Positions 28,421 through 38,498 are shown, counted from the stretch's first letter. The stretch is 64,000 bases of DNA from Hyphomicrobiales bacterium (GCA_900472485.1 UCII01000011.1:310001-374000), one strand, 5' to 3'. Notes: a model not told the origin generated them from the letters alone. Made by a program: numbers and translations.

Positions 28421-29055
28421 AGGTGAGCCTCCCTGATGGCTTTCGCGATGATGGTTGTCGCGGCTTGCGGGTCCGGTTGGCCGCATATGGCCGAGACAAC
28501 CGCGAGACCATCGGCTCCGGCCGAGTAAACGCTTGCGGCATGCTCTGCTTTCAGGCCGCCGATCGCGACTGATGGAACTGGGCAAAGCCTGACGATGCGG
28601 GCAAGCCCGTCGAAGCCGATCGGCCGCTTGTGGTCGGGCTTGGTGGGCGTGGCAAAGACCGGACCGATCCCGGCATAATCGACGATATCGGCATCGATGG
28701 CGGAGGCGAGGGCCTCCGTTTCCACCGAGAGGCCGAGGATCATGTCCGGGCCGATCATGCGACGCGCATTGGCAGCCTTCATATCCTCCTGACCGATATG
28801 GAGGCCATCGGCGCCGATGGCGATGGCAGCCTCGACATTGTCGTTGACGATCAGCCGGACATTCGTTCCGTGCAGGATTCGCTTGAGGGCGCGGCCCGTC
28901 TCGATCATGGCTGCGGTCGAAGCCTCCTTGTCGCGAAGCTGGATGATGGTGGCGCCACCGGCCACTGCCGCCCGCGTTGTCTCCACCATGCCGAGGTCGC
29001 GGCACAGCACAGGATCGAGGACGAGATAGAGCGAGAGATCGAAGTCTTTCTTCAT
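28417..29055 (-). CDS. thiE: Thiamine phosphate synthase ThiE
   Basis: A 212-residue TIM-barrel enzyme that joins hydroxymethylpyrimidine diphosphate to thiazole phosphate. Seen: QLRDKEA (about residues 39-45), VNDNVEAA, the DGLHIGQED diphosphate site and GIGPVFATPTK. Overlaps thiM and thiD by four bases each, so the three are translationally coupled. Confidence 0.95.
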   Translation of the reverse strand: MKKDFDLSLYLVLDPVLCRDLGMVETTRAAVAGGATIIQLRDKEASTAAMIETGRALKRILHGTNVRLIVNDNVEAAIAIGADGLHIGQEDMKAANARRMIGPDMILGLSVETEALASAIDADIVDYAGIGPVFATPTKPDHKRPIGFDGLARIVRLCPVPSVAIGGLKAEHAASVYSAGADGLAVVSAICGQPDPQAATTIIAKAIREAHL

Positions 29056-29855
29056 GCTACCGATATCCTTGCGTTGCGATCCAGCGTTTCCGGGGTAAGG
29101 CCACCGAGGGCATCGAGGAAGCGCCAGGAAAAGGAGCCTGGGCCATCTGCAATTGCTCCCGCCTGTTCGCCGGCAACAGCAAAGACGGCAAGCGCCGCTA
29201 TGGTCGCATCGAAAGGATCATCCGGAGCTGCCGCCGCAAACGCACCGACAAGGCAAGTTAGCGAGCATCCGAGTGCGGTCACTTGCGGCATCAATGGCGA
29301 ACCGCCAGCAATGCGCTTCGCCTTCTGCCCATCCGTCACGAAATCCGTAACGCCGGTGACCGCGACAATGCAGCCGTGCCTTGCGGCGAACAATCGGGCG
29401 GAATCTTCGGCTTGTTCGACGGCATCGCGGCTATCGACGCCCTGGCCGCGGCTCGTGCCGCCGGCAAGCGCGATGATCTCGGATGCGTTGCCGCGAATGA
29501 TTGTCGGCTTTAGTTCCAGCAAGCGCGCTATGGCATCGCGACGAAATGCAGTCGCATAATGGGCGACGGGATCGAGGACCCAGGGCTTGCCCACCTCGTT
29601 TGCCGACTGCGCGGCCTTCAACATGCCGGCAAGCCAGCCGGACGAGAGCGTACCGATATTGATCGTCAGTGCGCCGGAGATAGCGGCAAACTCGCCGGCT
29701 TCCTCTTCGGCATGTACCATTGCCGGCGATGCTCCGGCGGCAAGCATCACATTGGCCGCGATATTCATGGCGACGAAATTGGTGATGCATTGCACCAGCG
29801 GAGGATTGGCCCGCATGGTGCGAAGCTGACTACCTGCTGTGATTTGGTCCTGCAT
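29052..29855 (-). CDS. thiM: Hydroxyethylthiazole kinase ThiM
   Basis: A 267-residue kinase that phosphorylates salvaged hydroxyethylthiazole. Seen: the N-terminal NPPLVQCITNFVAMNIAAN, the glycine-rich VTGVTDFV and the catalytic GCSLT near residue 200. It is the first gene of the operon and lies about 67 bases downstream of the TPP riboswitch. Thiamine made by thiMED here is salvage; no de novo thiC/thiG genes are in the window. Confidence 0.95.
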   Translation of the reverse strand: MQDQITAGSQLRTMRANPPLVQCITNFVAMNIAANVMLAAGASPAMVHAEEEAGEFAAISGALTINIGTLSSGWLAGMLKAAQSANEVGKPWVLDPVAHYATAFRRDAIARLLELKPTIIRGNASEIIALAGGTSRGQGVDSRDAVEQAEDSARLFAARHGCIVAVTGVTDFVTDGQKAKRIAGGSPLMPQVTALGCSLTCLVGAFAAAAPDDPFDATIAALAVFAVAGEQAGAIADGPGSFSWRFLDALGGLTPETLDRNARISVA

Positions 29856-29921
29856 ATCGCCCCTTCTTTCGGGCGGGCGAGACGCGTGGGGACGACGTGC
29901 AGTGTTTCGCGAGGTCCCGAG

Positions 29922-29998
29922 CGACTCCCTCCGCCAGCATGATCTGGTTCAGGTTCGAAGGGTGCTTCTCAGCCCGCCGAATGGCGGACGCCCCTGTC
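29922..29998 (-). ncRNA. TPP riboswitch (THI element)
   Basis: Read on the minus strand, the conserved cores are present in order: GGGGCG, GGCTGAGA, ACCCTTCGAACCTGA, a CCAGAT..ATGCTGGCG segment and AGGGA. These match the TPP aptamer. It precedes thiM, so TPP binding should lower expression of the thiMED operon, as known for rhizobia. Confidence 0.93.
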
Positions 29999-30239
29999 TC
30001 TCATCTCTCTTCTTTTCGCAGACAAAGGAGGCGCTGTCATCAGCAAATCGCAAAGGCAGGCGTGATCGACAGGATGACGACCGCCTGCTTTTCGGGCGAC
30101 ATATGCAGAATTTGCATAGGTGCAGTGATTCCTTAGCTCTGCAAAAAGCCGAGGGTTTCGACTATATATTTCTCATCGAAGCGACGGGAGCGCCAAGCAC
30201 GGCAGCTCAGCTTCGAAAGCCCAAGGAAAGGGGATCATC

Positions 30240-30386
30240 ATGAACGTAGCACGCTCTTTCAATAACTGGCGCAAGTATCGTCAGACGGTCGCCGAACTGG
30301 GCCGTATGTCCACGCGCGAACTGCATGACCTGGGTATCGATCGCGGCGAAATCCGCAACGTTGCCCGCGCAGCGATCGCTCGCTAA
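30240..30386 (+). CDS. DUF1127 small protein, 48 aa
   Basis: A 48-residue, arginine-rich peptide of the DUF1127 type: MNVARSFNNWRKYR start and the conserved core MSTRELHDLGIDRGEI. The ATG follows a purine-rich AAGGAAAGGGGA. Such peptides are abundant in rhizobia and have been linked to RNA turnover and phosphate or carbon metabolism in Agrobacterium. A terminator hairpin follows after 37 bases. Confidence 0.85.
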   Translation: MNVARSFNNWRKYRQTVAELGRMSTRELHDLGIDRGEIRNVARAAIAR

Positions 30387-30423
30387 CGGCCGCAACGGCT
30401 CCTTATAAAAGCTGCATTATGCC

Positions 30424-30452
30424 AGCGCCTGTTCCCCCGAGCAGGCGCTTTT
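30424..30452 (+). terminator. Intrinsic terminator after DUF1127 gene
   Basis: Stem AGCGCCTG / CAGGCGCT with a ten-base loop, followed by TTT and a T-rich stretch. Confidence 0.75.
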
Positions 30453-30594
30453 GCTTTGTGGGCATCCCGCTCATTCTTCGCCGTGCTGGTTGAAGATTGC
30501 GTTCGATCTAGCTGCCCGGTTTTCGCATGGCGCATAACTGCCTTGCAAAGAAATGCCTATGAACTGAGCAAAAGACTGGTATGTTTGTCTTTAT

Positions 30595-30747
30595 CGAAGC
30601 GATGCACCTCCTCCCGCATCCCTTCGCTTGGCAGACGTCCTTATCCTCCTCCCAGGGACGGCTGCAGGAATAGCGGAACTCCTCCTCCCATCCGCTGTTC
30701 GGTTCTTGTAAAAAGCCTGCCGCTCCTCCTCCCGCGGCAGGCTTTTT
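30595..30747 (+). ncRNA. Cuckoo/alpha-r14-type sRNA with four anti-Shine-Dalgarno hairpins
   Basis: Four successive hairpins each show CCTCCTCCC or CTCCTCCC in the loop: 30595-30626, 30636-30660, 30672-30696 and 30714-30742. The last has a nine- to ten-base-pair GC-rich stem followed by five T, a Rho-independent end. Repeated anti-Shine-Dalgarno loops in a row are the hallmark of the rhizobial 'cuckoo' family (alpha-r14 included). The 5' end is placed at the first stem; I see no convincing promoter. Expected to pair with ribosome sites of target mRNAs. Confidence 0.85.
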
Positions 30748-30948
30748 CGTTTCATGAACCTCCAGACATTTCCAATGGCCTAACGTGGTCGAAGAGTCCG
30801 CGCCCTAACCGGGGCGGCAAGAGCGCTTCCGAGTTAAAGAGTGCGCATTCTCCTCTCGCAAAAATGAAGAGCGGCCCCTATGTGCGACCTATGTAGCGCG
30901 CTACATCGAAGATCGCCCAAATTCGATTCCCGAAAAAGGAGGATGCCC

Positions 30949-31824
30949 ATGACCGGTTCTGCCGAATATACGCCGCCGAAAATCTGGACCTGGAACAAGG
31001 CCAATGGCGGCCAGTTCGCCAATATCAATCGCCCGATCGCCGGCCCTACCCACGAGAAGGAACTGCCTGTGGGACGCCATCCCCTTCAGCTCTATTCGCT
31101 TGGAACGCCGAACGGCGTGAAAGTCACCATCATGCTCGAAGAGCTGCTGGCGCTTGGTCACAGCGGCGCGGAATATGATGCCTGGCTGATCAAGATCGGT
31201 GAGGGCGATCAGTTCGGCAGCGGTTTCGTCGACGTCAATCCGAACTCGAAGATCCCGGCCCTGCTCGACCGCAGTGGCCCGAAGCCGGTTCGCGTTTTCG
31301 AATCGGCCTCGATTTTGATGTATCTCGCCGAAAAATTCGGTGCCTTCCTGCCGACCGAGCAGCCGGCTCGTGCCGAATGCATCTCCTGGCTGTTCTGGCA
31401 GATGGGCAGCGCTCCCTATCTCGGCGGTGGTTTCGGTCATTTCTACGCCTATGCACCGACGAAGATCGAATATGCGATCGACCGTTTTGCCATGGAGGTG
31501 AAGCGTCAGCTCGATGTTCTCGATCGCCGCCTGGCCGAAAGCGAATATATAGCCGGCAGCGACTACACGATTGCCGATATCGCCATCTGGCCGTGGTACG
31601 GCGGTTTGGCCAAGGGGTGGCAGTATGGCGCGGCCGAGTTCCTGCAGGTGCAGGACTACAAGAACGTGCAGCGCTGGGCCGAGCAAATCTACTCGCGTCC
31701 TGCCGTCAAGCGCGGCCGCATGGTCAACCGCATGTCGGGCGATCCGTCCGAGCAGCTGCGTGAGCGCCACGATGCCAGCGACTTCGATACGAAGACGCAG
31801 GATAAGCTGGAAGCAGCCGGCTGA
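30949..31824 (+). CDS. yghU: Glutathione S-transferase family protein YghU
   Basis: A 291-residue Nu-class glutathione transferase-like protein, close to the 288 residues of E. coli YghU, a glutathione-dependent disulphide-bond reductase. Seen: the N-terminal extension, the thioredoxin-fold domain with SLGTPNGVKVTIMLEE (about residues 44-59), the VFESASILMYLAEKFG glutathione site and the helical C-terminal domain with YTIADIAIWPW. The second ATG (30949) is six bases after AAGGAGG; the first (30943) is too close. Cytoplasmic. Followed by a terminator. Confidence 0.92.
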   Translation: MTGSAEYTPPKIWTWNKANGGQFANINRPIAGPTHEKELPVGRHPLQLYSLGTPNGVKVTIMLEELLALGHSGAEYDAWLIKIGEGDQFGSGFVDVNPNSKIPALLDRSGPKPVRVFESASILMYLAEKFGAFLPTEQPARAECISWLFWQMGSAPYLGGGFGHFYAYAPTKIEYAIDRFAMEVKRQLDVLDRRLAESEYIAGSDYTIADIAIWPWYGGLAKGWQYGAAEFLQVQDYKNVQRWAEQIYSRPAVKRGRMVNRMSGDPSEQLRERHDASDFDTKTQDKLEAAG

Positions 31825-31850
31825 TACGCCAATTCGCTTTGCAGAAATGA

Positions 31851-31884
31851 GCTCGCGACCCTCCGGATCGCGAGCTTTTTTATT
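31851..31884 (+). terminator. Intrinsic terminator after yghU
   Basis: Perfect eight-base-pair stem GCTCGCGA / TCGCGAGC, nine-base loop, then a T-rich tract. Confidence 0.88.
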
Positions 31885-32036
31885 TTGCTTACTGCGGGTG
31901 CTGCCGGCCTTGGCAAGTCAGCCTCGCTCCATCTTGTGAAGCGTAATGTTCGGCTGCCGAGGCTCCCCCGCTCGGCATAGACCGCAGCGCGATTCTGCAA
32001 AGCGTGTCGACATTGGCGAAAGAGGAATGCTTCTCC

Positions 32037-33647
32037 ATGCAGCAAATTGCTGACGATTGTGCCCTGGATGAAAACATGACCGCGGGTGCGGCGTCGCAGC
32101 AGCGAGGCGAGGCGAGGGATACGCTCCTGAAGTACCTGGTGTCGGGAGGCGATGAACGGCTGGATTGCGATCCGGTCAGCGGGCTCAACATGTATGGCTA
32201 TGGTCCGGCACCGCGGCCCGAAGATCTCGCTTTCGGCTCGTCGACGGCATCCACCATCTCCGCTGCCGCCTTCGCCGCGGTCGAATCCTATTACGCGGAT
32301 CTGATGAGGGCGATGGAAGCGGGATCGTCGGCGGCTGTCTACGATCGCGAAATCAGGCACGCGCGTGACGATCTGCTGCGCTTACTTGGCTTGAGTCAAA
32401 ACTCGGCCGCCCGAATCGATGCGATCCTGGCCACATCGGGCACAGACATCCACCTTTTTTCGGCCGCGCTGCTGGCGGGCGAGGATGAACGTGCCCTGAT
32501 GACCATCACGCTGATGGGGAACGAAACGGGCAGCGGCGTCATGATGGCGTCGGCCGGGCGGCATTTCATGAGCCGTGGCAGTAGCGCACGGACCGTTGCC
32601 AAGGGCGAGGAATTGCGACCGGGGAATGCCACGCGCAATGCCACGATCGCCGTGCGCAACAAGGATGGTTCTCTTCGTGCCGATAGCGAGGTGGAGGAGG
32701 AGTTGCGCGGCCTTATCGAGCTTGCTCGCGCAGCCGGCCTCAGATGCCTGCTTGTGGTAACCGATGTCTCGAAGACCAGCCTGCTGGCGCCGAGCCTTGA
32801 GACCGTCATGCGTCTGAAGGAGCGCTTCGGTACGGTGCTGGATATCATGATCGACGCCTGCCAGTTTCGTCTGTCGGCGGCAACGATCCGGGCCTATCTC
32901 GCACATGGTTTCATGGTCGCGCTCACGGGTTCGAAATTCCTTGCCGGGCCGATTTTCAGCGGCGCGCTTCTGTGCCCGCCGCAAATGTCGGCGCGCTTCA
33001 AGTCGCGTATGCTGCCCGCCGCTCTGGCGGATTACTGCGGAAAGGCGGAGTGGCCAGAAGACTGGGCCGCTCGCGACCTTTTGCCGGAGCGTGCCAATCT
33101 CGGCCTGCTGCTGCGCTGGAAAGCCGCGCTGTTCGAGCTCGAACGCCTCGTCGGCGTAGCCGAAGATCGCATGATTGCCGTCTTGTCCGCTTTTGCCGAC
33201 GCCGTCTCTGATCGTCTTGCGAACGATCCGGCTTTCGAGCCTTTGCAGAGCCGGCCATTGGACCGGCGTGCGCTGTGGGGCGCATCATCGGCTCTTCGCT
33301 GGGACGAGATTCCCTCCATCTTTTCGTTCTACCTGCGCAATTGCACGAATGGCGCGATGCTGACGGCGACGGAAATGGCTGCCGTTTACAAGGATTTGGC
33401 TGCCGGCGGCAATGGAGTTGCGTTGGTGCGTCTCGGGCAGCCCGTTCGCTGCGCCGATTTTGGTGATGTGCCGGCGAGTGCCCTTAGAATTTGCCTGAGC
33501 GCGCCGCTGGTCGTGGCCGCTTCCAGGAGCGATGAAGCCTTTGGGGCGGTGGTCGCGCAAGCGATGCTGGTTCTGGATCGCACCGCCGAGGCAGCAGCCC
33601 GACTAAGCGACGGTTCCAATGCCAGGGAGATGCGCCGCAGCGCCTGA
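32037..33647 (+). CDS. PLP-dependent fold-type I enzyme-like protein, uncharacterised
   Basis: A 536-residue protein I cannot name. Its centre looks like a PLP-dependent aminotransferase class V/desulfurase fold: the ring-binding aspartate in DIMIDACQF (Asp273) and the presumed Schiff-base lysine in TGSKFLAGPIF (Lys300), with the LLVVTDVSKTS strand before. There is no signal peptide. Flanking regions of about 120 residues at each end are unusual for desulfurases. Start: ATG at 32037 with AGAGGA about ten bases upstream; a GTG at 32004 gives eleven more residues without a ribosome site. Monocistronic, convergent with dctD. Catalysis is inference from the lysine and aspartate only. Confidence 0.7.
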   Translation: MQQIADDCALDENMTAGAASQQRGEARDTLLKYLVSGGDERLDCDPVSGLNMYGYGPAPRPEDLAFGSSTASTISAAAFAAVESYYADLMRAMEAGSSAAVYDREIRHARDDLLRLLGLSQNSAARIDAILATSGTDIHLFSAALLAGEDERALMTITLMGNETGSGVMMASAGRHFMSRGSSARTVAKGEELRPGNATRNATIAVRNKDGSLRADSEVEEELRGLIELARAAGLRCLLVVTDVSKTSLLAPSLETVMRLKERFGTVLDIMIDACQFRLSAATIRAYLAHGFMVALTGSKFLAGPIFSGALLCPPQMSARFKSRMLPAALADYCGKAEWPEDWAARDLLPERANLGLLLRWKAALFELERLVGVAEDRMIAVLSAFADAVSDRLANDPAFEPLQSRPLDRRALWGASSALRWDEIPSIFSFYLRNCTNGAMLTATEMAAVYKDLAAGGNGVALVRLGQPVRCADFGDVPASALRICLSAPLVVAASRSDEAFGAVVAQAMLVLDRTAEAAARLSDGSNAREMRRSA

Positions 33648-33672
33648 AGCGCATCACGGAAACGCGCTTCAG
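33644..33672. terminator. Hairpin between convergent genes
   Basis: Perfect nine-base-pair stem CTGAAGCGC / GCGCTTCAG overlapping the stop codon of the PLP-like gene. There is no T tract, so termination is uncertain. Confidence 0.35.
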
Positions 33673-33700
33673 CTGGCGTGGTGGCTCATCGGCAATGGGA

Positions 33701-35077
33701 TCATGAGCCTCGGCGATCATCCCCGTCAAAGCCGGCAAAATCGCCTCTGACGATACCGTGTCGCTGAAGCTTGTCATAAAAGGTCTTCCTGGGAATGCCG
33801 AGCGCTTCGATGGTGCGGCGTACGTCGCCATTGTTCTGCGACAGGGTTTCGCGGATGAGTTCGGCTTCGTAGCGCTCTACTCGAAGGGGCAAAGGCAAGC
33901 CTTCATCCGCCGCCGGCGCTTCGTCGGATTTTACCGTTGTTGCCGATTCGAGACCGAGCACGAAGCGCTCGGCAAAATGCGAGAGTTCACGAACATTGCC
34001 CGGCCAGTCATGTTCCCGCAGATGGCGGCGCACCGTTGTGGATATGGCCGGCACCTCGCGCTTGAAGCGGCCGGCGGCGCGATCGGCGAAATGGCCGAAG
34101 AGCAGGGGAATGTCGTCGCGCCGCTCACGCAATGGCGGAATGGAGAGCGTGACGACGTTGAGGCGATAGTAGAGATCTTCGCGGAAATCGCCCCGCTGGC
34201 GGGGATCGCCGAGATCGACTTTCGCTGCCGCGACGACGCGAAGATCGACGGGGCGGACCTCATTGGTGCCGAGCGGTGTCACCTCGCGCATTTCCAGCAC
34301 GCGCAGCATCTGCACCTGGATTGCCGGCGGCATGCTTTCGATCTCGTCGAGAAACAGGGTGCCAGCGCTTGAATGCTCGATGCGCCCGACGCGCTTCTTC
34401 TGGGCGCCAGTAAAAGCGCCCGGCTCATGGCCGAAAAGCTCACTCTCGATCACGGTTTCGGGCAGTGCACCGCAGTTCAGCGCAACGAAATTACCGTTTG
34501 CGCGACGGCTCCAGCGATGCAGCAGGCTTGCCACCACCTCCTTGCCGCTGCCGGTCTCGCCCGTGACAAGCACATCGACATCCGTATCGGCGATCTGCCG
34601 CAGCGTATGCCGCAGCCGTTCAATTGCGGGGGTCTGGCCGATTAGCGGCAGATCGCTCTGGGCCTGCTCCGCTGCCTGCCGCAGCGCGCGATTTTCGAGC
34701 ACAAGGCGTCGCTTCTCGGCCGCGCGCCGCACGCTCTGCACAAGCCGATCCGTGGCGAAGGGCTTGGCGATGAAATCATAAGCGCCATCCTGGATCGCCT
34801 GCACCGCCATCGGAATATCGCCATGACCCGTCACCAGAATGACCGGCAGATCGGCGTCGAGCGCCTTGATGCGGGCAAAGAGCTGCTGCCCGTCCATTTG
34901 CGGCATGCGAATATCGGAAACGACGACACCGGCAAAATCGACCCTGAGAGCATGGAGCGCTTCGGTAGCGGCAGAAAAGGCGGAGACGCCAAAGCCGGCC
35001 AGTTCAAGCGTCTGCTTCGTCGCTCTCAACAGATCCTTGTCGTCGTCGATGAGGAAAACGGGGGAGTTCTCACTCAT
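33701..35077 (-). CDS. dctD: C4-dicarboxylate response regulator DctD
   Basis: A 458-residue NtrC-type activator of RpoN promoters. Domains: receiver (about 5-120, phosphoacceptor Asp55 in [13 protein letters not shown]), AAA+ domain (about 145-385, Walker A GETGSGKE, sigma-54 contact loop GAFTGA) and a Fis-type helix-turn-helix (about 410-450, [21 protein letters not shown]). Overlaps dctB by four bases. Phosphorylated DctD binds upstream of dctA and opens the RpoN promoter. The dctA neighbour makes the specific name secure. Confidence 0.95.
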   Translation of the reverse strand: MSENSPVFLIDDDKDLLRATKQTLELAGFGVSAFSAATEALHALRVDFAGVVVSDIRMPQMDGQQLFARIKALDADLPVILVTGHGDIPMAVQAIQDGAYDFIAKPFATDRLVQSVRRAAEKRRLVLENRALRQAAEQAQSDLPLIGQTPAIERLRHTLRQIADTDVDVLVTGETGSGKEVVASLLHRWSRRANGNFVALNCGALPETVIESELFGHEPGAFTGAQKKRVGRIEHSSAGTLFLDEIESMPPAIQVQMLRVLEMREVTPLGTNEVRPVDLRVVAAAKVDLGDPRQRGDFREDLYYRLNVVTLSIPPLRERRDDIPLLFGHFADRAAGRFKREVPAISTTVRRHLREHDWPGNVRELSHFAERFVLGLESATTVKSDEAPAADEGLPLPLRVERYEAELIRETLSQNNGDVRRTIEALGIPRKTFYDKLQRHGIVRGDFAGFDGDDRRGS

Positions 35078-36951
35078 GGTGTGGCCTTGCGCAAATGGAC
35101 GGTGAAGTGGGTGCCGCTGCCATTGCTCTCGACGTCGATCCGGCCGCCATAATCTACGACGATATCCTTCGAAATGACGAGACCAAGACCGAGGCCCTTT
35201 TCCTTGGACGTGTTGAAGGGTGTAAACAGCGAGTCGAGGATTGCCGCGGGAATACCGGGACCGTTATCCGAAACCACGATCTCGACTTCATCCGGAGTTT
35301 CGCGCACCGATACCTCCACCTTGGCTTCGTCACGACCTTCCAGGGCTTCCAGAGCATTCTGAAACAGGTTGATCAGCACTTGCTCCAGCCGGATGCGCGT
35401 GCCAACTACGCCAAGGCCCGTTGGCGGCAGCTCGATCTTGAGCGCATCCAGGCGGCCGGCAAAGCGGCTTCTGAGCAGGACGACGGCTCCCTCGATCACG
35501 CTTCTGAGGTCAACCGGCTCGGGTGCAGTCCTTCCCTTGCGGGCGAAGGCCTTCAGTTCTTCGGTGATTGTGCCGATACGCTCGGTCAGCGCCGCGATTG
35601 CCGAAAGGTTTTCCTTCACCGGCTCTGTCAGCTGCCGATTAAGGAAGACATTGGCATTGTCCGCATAGGCACGGATCGTCGCGACCGGCTGGTTGATTTC
35701 ATGAGCGACGCCGGCGGCGACCTGACCCAGGATGGCAAGGCGATTGGCTTGCACGAGATCCTGCTGCACGCCTTGCAGCTTGGCTTCCGTCGCACGGTGG
35801 TCGGCAATTTCCGCCTCCAGCCGGTCGCGGGCCTGGCTGAGATCCTCCGTGCGCTCGAGAACCCGGCGTTCCAACTCCTCACGCGCGATCCTGCTGACTG
35901 CGATCTGCATAGCCGATACATCGCGGCGGCGCAGCAGGAAAGCGGCGAATGCAAGGATCGGCAGAAGGACGGTCAAGGTAAGGAAGCGCGTCTCGCGCAC
36001 GGATGAGGCGATCGCCTGATCGGTCGGTATCAGGTAGCCGAGCCGCCAGGGCGTCGATGGAACCGCGACTGTCAGCTGCAAATATTCCGCAGCGCTGCTT
36101 CCGGGCAGAATGGCGCGCACGATGGTTGCATCCGGGCCAACTTCTTCGGGATGGCTGACCGGAAGCGGCGAAAGGGGTGCTGCGCCGAATTGCAGGCTTT
36201 TTCGAATCGCGTTGGCTTCCTCGCGCGCAAGGGGGGCAGTCGTCATGAAGCGCCATGAGGGCAGGCTGGTGATGAGCACGACACCGCGTTCGTCGGTCAC
36301 GTAAGCGGGGCGGCCAGTCTCGCTCCAGTCAGCCTCCAGCTGATCGAACTCCATCTTCACGACAACGACACCGAGCGCAGAGCCGACATCGCCGACGCGT
36401 CGGGAAATGTAGAGGCCGGGGCGGTTGCTGACCGTGCCGAGCGCATAATGTTCGGCGGTTCCCGTTTCCATGGCTTTGCGGAAGTAGTCACGGAAGGAAT
36501 AGTCATTGCCCACGAAGCTCAAGGGCTCGCGCCAGTTGCTGGAGGCCATGGCAACGCCGTCTTTACCGGTGACGTAAAGGACGGATGCGCTGGTGCCCGA
36601 GACAAGGCTTTCCAGCTTGCGGTCGAGAGCGACAACATCGTCGATGTGCTTCTCGGCGAGCGCATCTCGCACCTGCTGATCATCAGCGAGCAAGAGGGGC
36701 AAGGCGCGCGGACGTTCGAGGACTGCACGCAGCAGGGCAACCTTGAGGTTCGCATCCGTGTGCCCCTGCCGCTTTAGCGCTTCTATTGCCGAGAGCCGAC
36801 CATAGAAATTCGCGCCATAAAGACCAGCCGCAATGACCGCCGCACTTAGAAACGCGAAGACGAGCCAGACCCGGCGGGAGCGCCGGCCCAGTTGCTCGGG
36901 CGTTAGAAATCGTTCGTTGGCCGGGCGCTGCAGCATTGCCGTATTGTGCAT
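35074..36951 (-). CDS. dctB: C4-dicarboxylate sensor histidine kinase DctB
   Basis: A 625-residue membrane sensor. Two membrane helices (about residues 25-47 and 320-338) bracket a periplasmic double-PAS (dCache) domain that senses succinate, malate or fumarate. The cytoplasmic part has a coiled segment (about 350-410), the H-box with the phosphorylated histidine in VAHEINQP, and the ATPase motifs DNGPGIP and [11 protein letters not shown]. The start at 36951 gives the usual DctB length; an in-frame start at 37080 would run through the palindromic activator sites and the RpoN promoter. Divergent from dctA. Confidence 0.93.
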   Translation of the reverse strand: MHNTAMLQRPANERFLTPEQLGRRSRRVWLVFAFLSAAVIAAGLYGANFYGRLSAIEALKRQGHTDANLKVALLRAVLERPRALPLLLADDQQVRDALAEKHIDDVVALDRKLESLVSGTSASVLYVTGKDGVAMASSNWREPLSFVGNDYSFRDYFRKAMETGTAEHYALGTVSNRPGLYISRRVGDVGSALGVVVVKMEFDQLEADWSETGRPAYVTDERGVVLITSLPSWRFMTTAPLAREEANAIRKSLQFGAAPLSPLPVSHPEEVGPDATIVRAILPGSSAAEYLQLTVAVPSTPWRLGYLIPTDQAIASSVRETRFLTLTVLLPILAFAAFLLRRRDVSAMQIAVSRIAREELERRVLERTEDLSQARDRLEAEIADHRATEAKLQGVQQDLVQANRLAILGQVAAGVAHEINQPVATIRAYADNANVFLNRQLTEPVKENLSAIAALTERIGTITEELKAFARKGRTAPEPVDLRSVIEGAVVLLRSRFAGRLDALKIELPPTGLGVVGTRIRLEQVLINLFQNALEALEGRDEAKVEVSVRETPDEVEIVVSDNGPGIPAAILDSLFTPFNTSKEKGLGLGLVISKDIVVDYGGRIDVESNGSGTHFTVHLRKATP

Positions 36952-36970
36952 GATTTCGCGCGTGCCGCAA

Positions 36971-37013
36971 TTCGATCTGTGCGAATAGTCGCACAGATCG
37001 AAGATCTTCGATC
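36971..37013. promoter_or_regulatory. DctD upstream activator sites (overlapping palindromes)
   Basis: A perfect palindrome with 14-base arms (core CTGTGCGA-N4-TCGCACAG, 36971-37002) overlaps a second perfect 18-base palindrome centred on AGATCT (36996-37013). They lie 56-98 bases upstream of the RpoN promoter, as expected for DctD activator sites at dctA. Confidence 0.75.
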
Positions 37014-37068
37014 CGCGCCGGAAATTAAAGCTCAACAAAAGCAATGTGTTAAAATCATGGCGGGCATT

Positions 37069-37084
37069 TGGCACGGTCATTGCA
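37069..37084 (+). promoter_or_regulatory. RpoN (sigma-54) promoter of dctA
   Basis: TGGCACG-N4-TTGCA, an exact match to the -24/-12 consensus, 85 bases upstream of the dctA start. Confidence 0.93.
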
Positions 37085-37169
37085 AAGGATGATGAAACAG
37101 TCGGAGGCTGTTGAATTCTAGTCGTCGCCCGGAGGGCCGAGAGATCGGTTGGGCTTAACGGAGGACATC

Positions 37170-38498
37170 ATGATTGCTCCCATCGCTGCCGCGGAAACGC
37201 GCGCCAAAGTTCCCTTCTACCGGCATCTCTACGTGCAGGTTCTCACCGCCATCGCCGCCGGCATCCTGCTTGGTCACTACTATCCGCAGCTCGGCACGTC
37301 GTTGCAGCCGCTCGGTGATGCCTTCATCAAGCTCGTGCGCATGGTCATCGCGCCCGTCATCTTCCTGACGGTCACGACAGGCATCGCCGGCATGTCGGAC
37401 CTGAAGAAATTCGGGCGTGTGGTCGGCAAGTCGTTCATCTACTTCCTGACCTTCTCGACTTTGGCGCTGATCGTCGGTCTCATCATTGCCAACGTCGTGC
37501 AGCCGGGTGCCGGCATGCACATCAATCCGGCGACGCTGGATACGAAGGCCGTCAACAACTATGCGGCGCAGGCCCATGACGCGTCGGTCGTCGGCTTCCT
37601 GATGAACATCATTCCGGATACGATCGTCGGTGCTTTCGCCAAGGGTGATATTCTCCAAGTGCTGTTCTTCTCGGTCGTCTTCGGCATTGCGCTTGGCGCT
37701 GCCGGAGAACGCGGCCGCCCGGTGACCGATTTCCTGCAGGCATTGACCACGCCGATTTTCCGCATGGTTGCCCTGCTGATGAAGTTCGCTCCTATCGGTG
37801 CCTTCGGCGCGATGGCGTTTACCATCGGCAAATATGGTATCGGCACGATCGCCAATCTGGCCTTCCTGATCGGCACCTTTTACGCCACCTCGCTGCTGTT
37901 TGTTCTCGTCGTGCTCGGGGCCGTCGCCCGCTATAACGGCTTCTCGATCCTGGCGCTGATCCGCTACATCAAGGAAGAGCTGCTGCTGGTGCTCGGCACC
38001 TCATCGTCCGAAGCCGCATTGCCGGGCCTGATGAACAAGATGGAGCGTGCCGGCTGCAAGCGCTCCGTCGTCGGCCTCGTTATTCCAACGGGTTACTCCT
38101 TCAATCTGGACGGCACCAATATCTACATGACGCTGGCGGCGCTGTTCATTGCGCAGGCGACCGATACGCCGCTGACTTTCGGCGACCAGATCCTGCTGCT
38201 GCTCGTCGCCATGTTGAGCTCCAAGGGTGCTGCCGGCATCACGGGTGCAGGCTTCATCACGCTTGCTGCGACCCTTGCAGTCGTACCGTCGGTTCCGATC
38301 GCCGGCATGGCACTGATCCTCGGCATCGACCGCTTCATGTCCGAGTGCCGCGCCCTGACCAATTTCGTTGGCAATGCGGTAGCCACGGTCGTCGTCGCCC
38401 GTTGGGAAAACGAGCTCGACCAGACCAAGTTTGCCGCCGCCATGGCGGGGCAATTGAGCGAAGAAATCGAGGTGCCTGCGCTGCAGGCCGCCGAGTAA
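37170..38498 (+). CDS. dctA: C4-dicarboxylate transporter DctA
   Basis: A 442-residue sodium or proton:dicarboxylate symporter of the inner membrane that takes up succinate, fumarate and malate, the main carbon source of nodule bacteroids. Seen: about eight membrane segments plus the re-entrant loops with [14 protein letters not shown] (about residues 275-288) and [14 protein letters not shown] (about 310-323). GGAGG lies five bases before the ATG at 37170. Controlled by DctB/DctD from the divergent operon through an RpoN promoter. Followed by a terminator. Confidence 0.97.
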   Translation: MIAPIAAAETRAKVPFYRHLYVQVLTAIAAGILLGHYYPQLGTSLQPLGDAFIKLVRMVIAPVIFLTVTTGIAGMSDLKKFGRVVGKSFIYFLTFSTLALIVGLIIANVVQPGAGMHINPATLDTKAVNNYAAQAHDASVVGFLMNIIPDTIVGAFAKGDILQVLFFSVVFGIALGAAGERGRPVTDFLQALTTPIFRMVALLMKFAPIGAFGAMAFTIGKYGIGTIANLAFLIGTFYATSLLFVLVVLGAVARYNGFSILALIRYIKEELLLVLGTSSSEAALPGLMNKMERAGCKRSVVGLVIPTGYSFNLDGTNIYMTLAALFIAQATDTPLTFGDQILLLLVAMLSSKGAAGITGAGFITLAATLAVVPSVPIAGMALILGIDRFMSECRALTNFVGNAVATVVVARWENELDQTKFAAAMAGQLSEEIEVPALQAAE

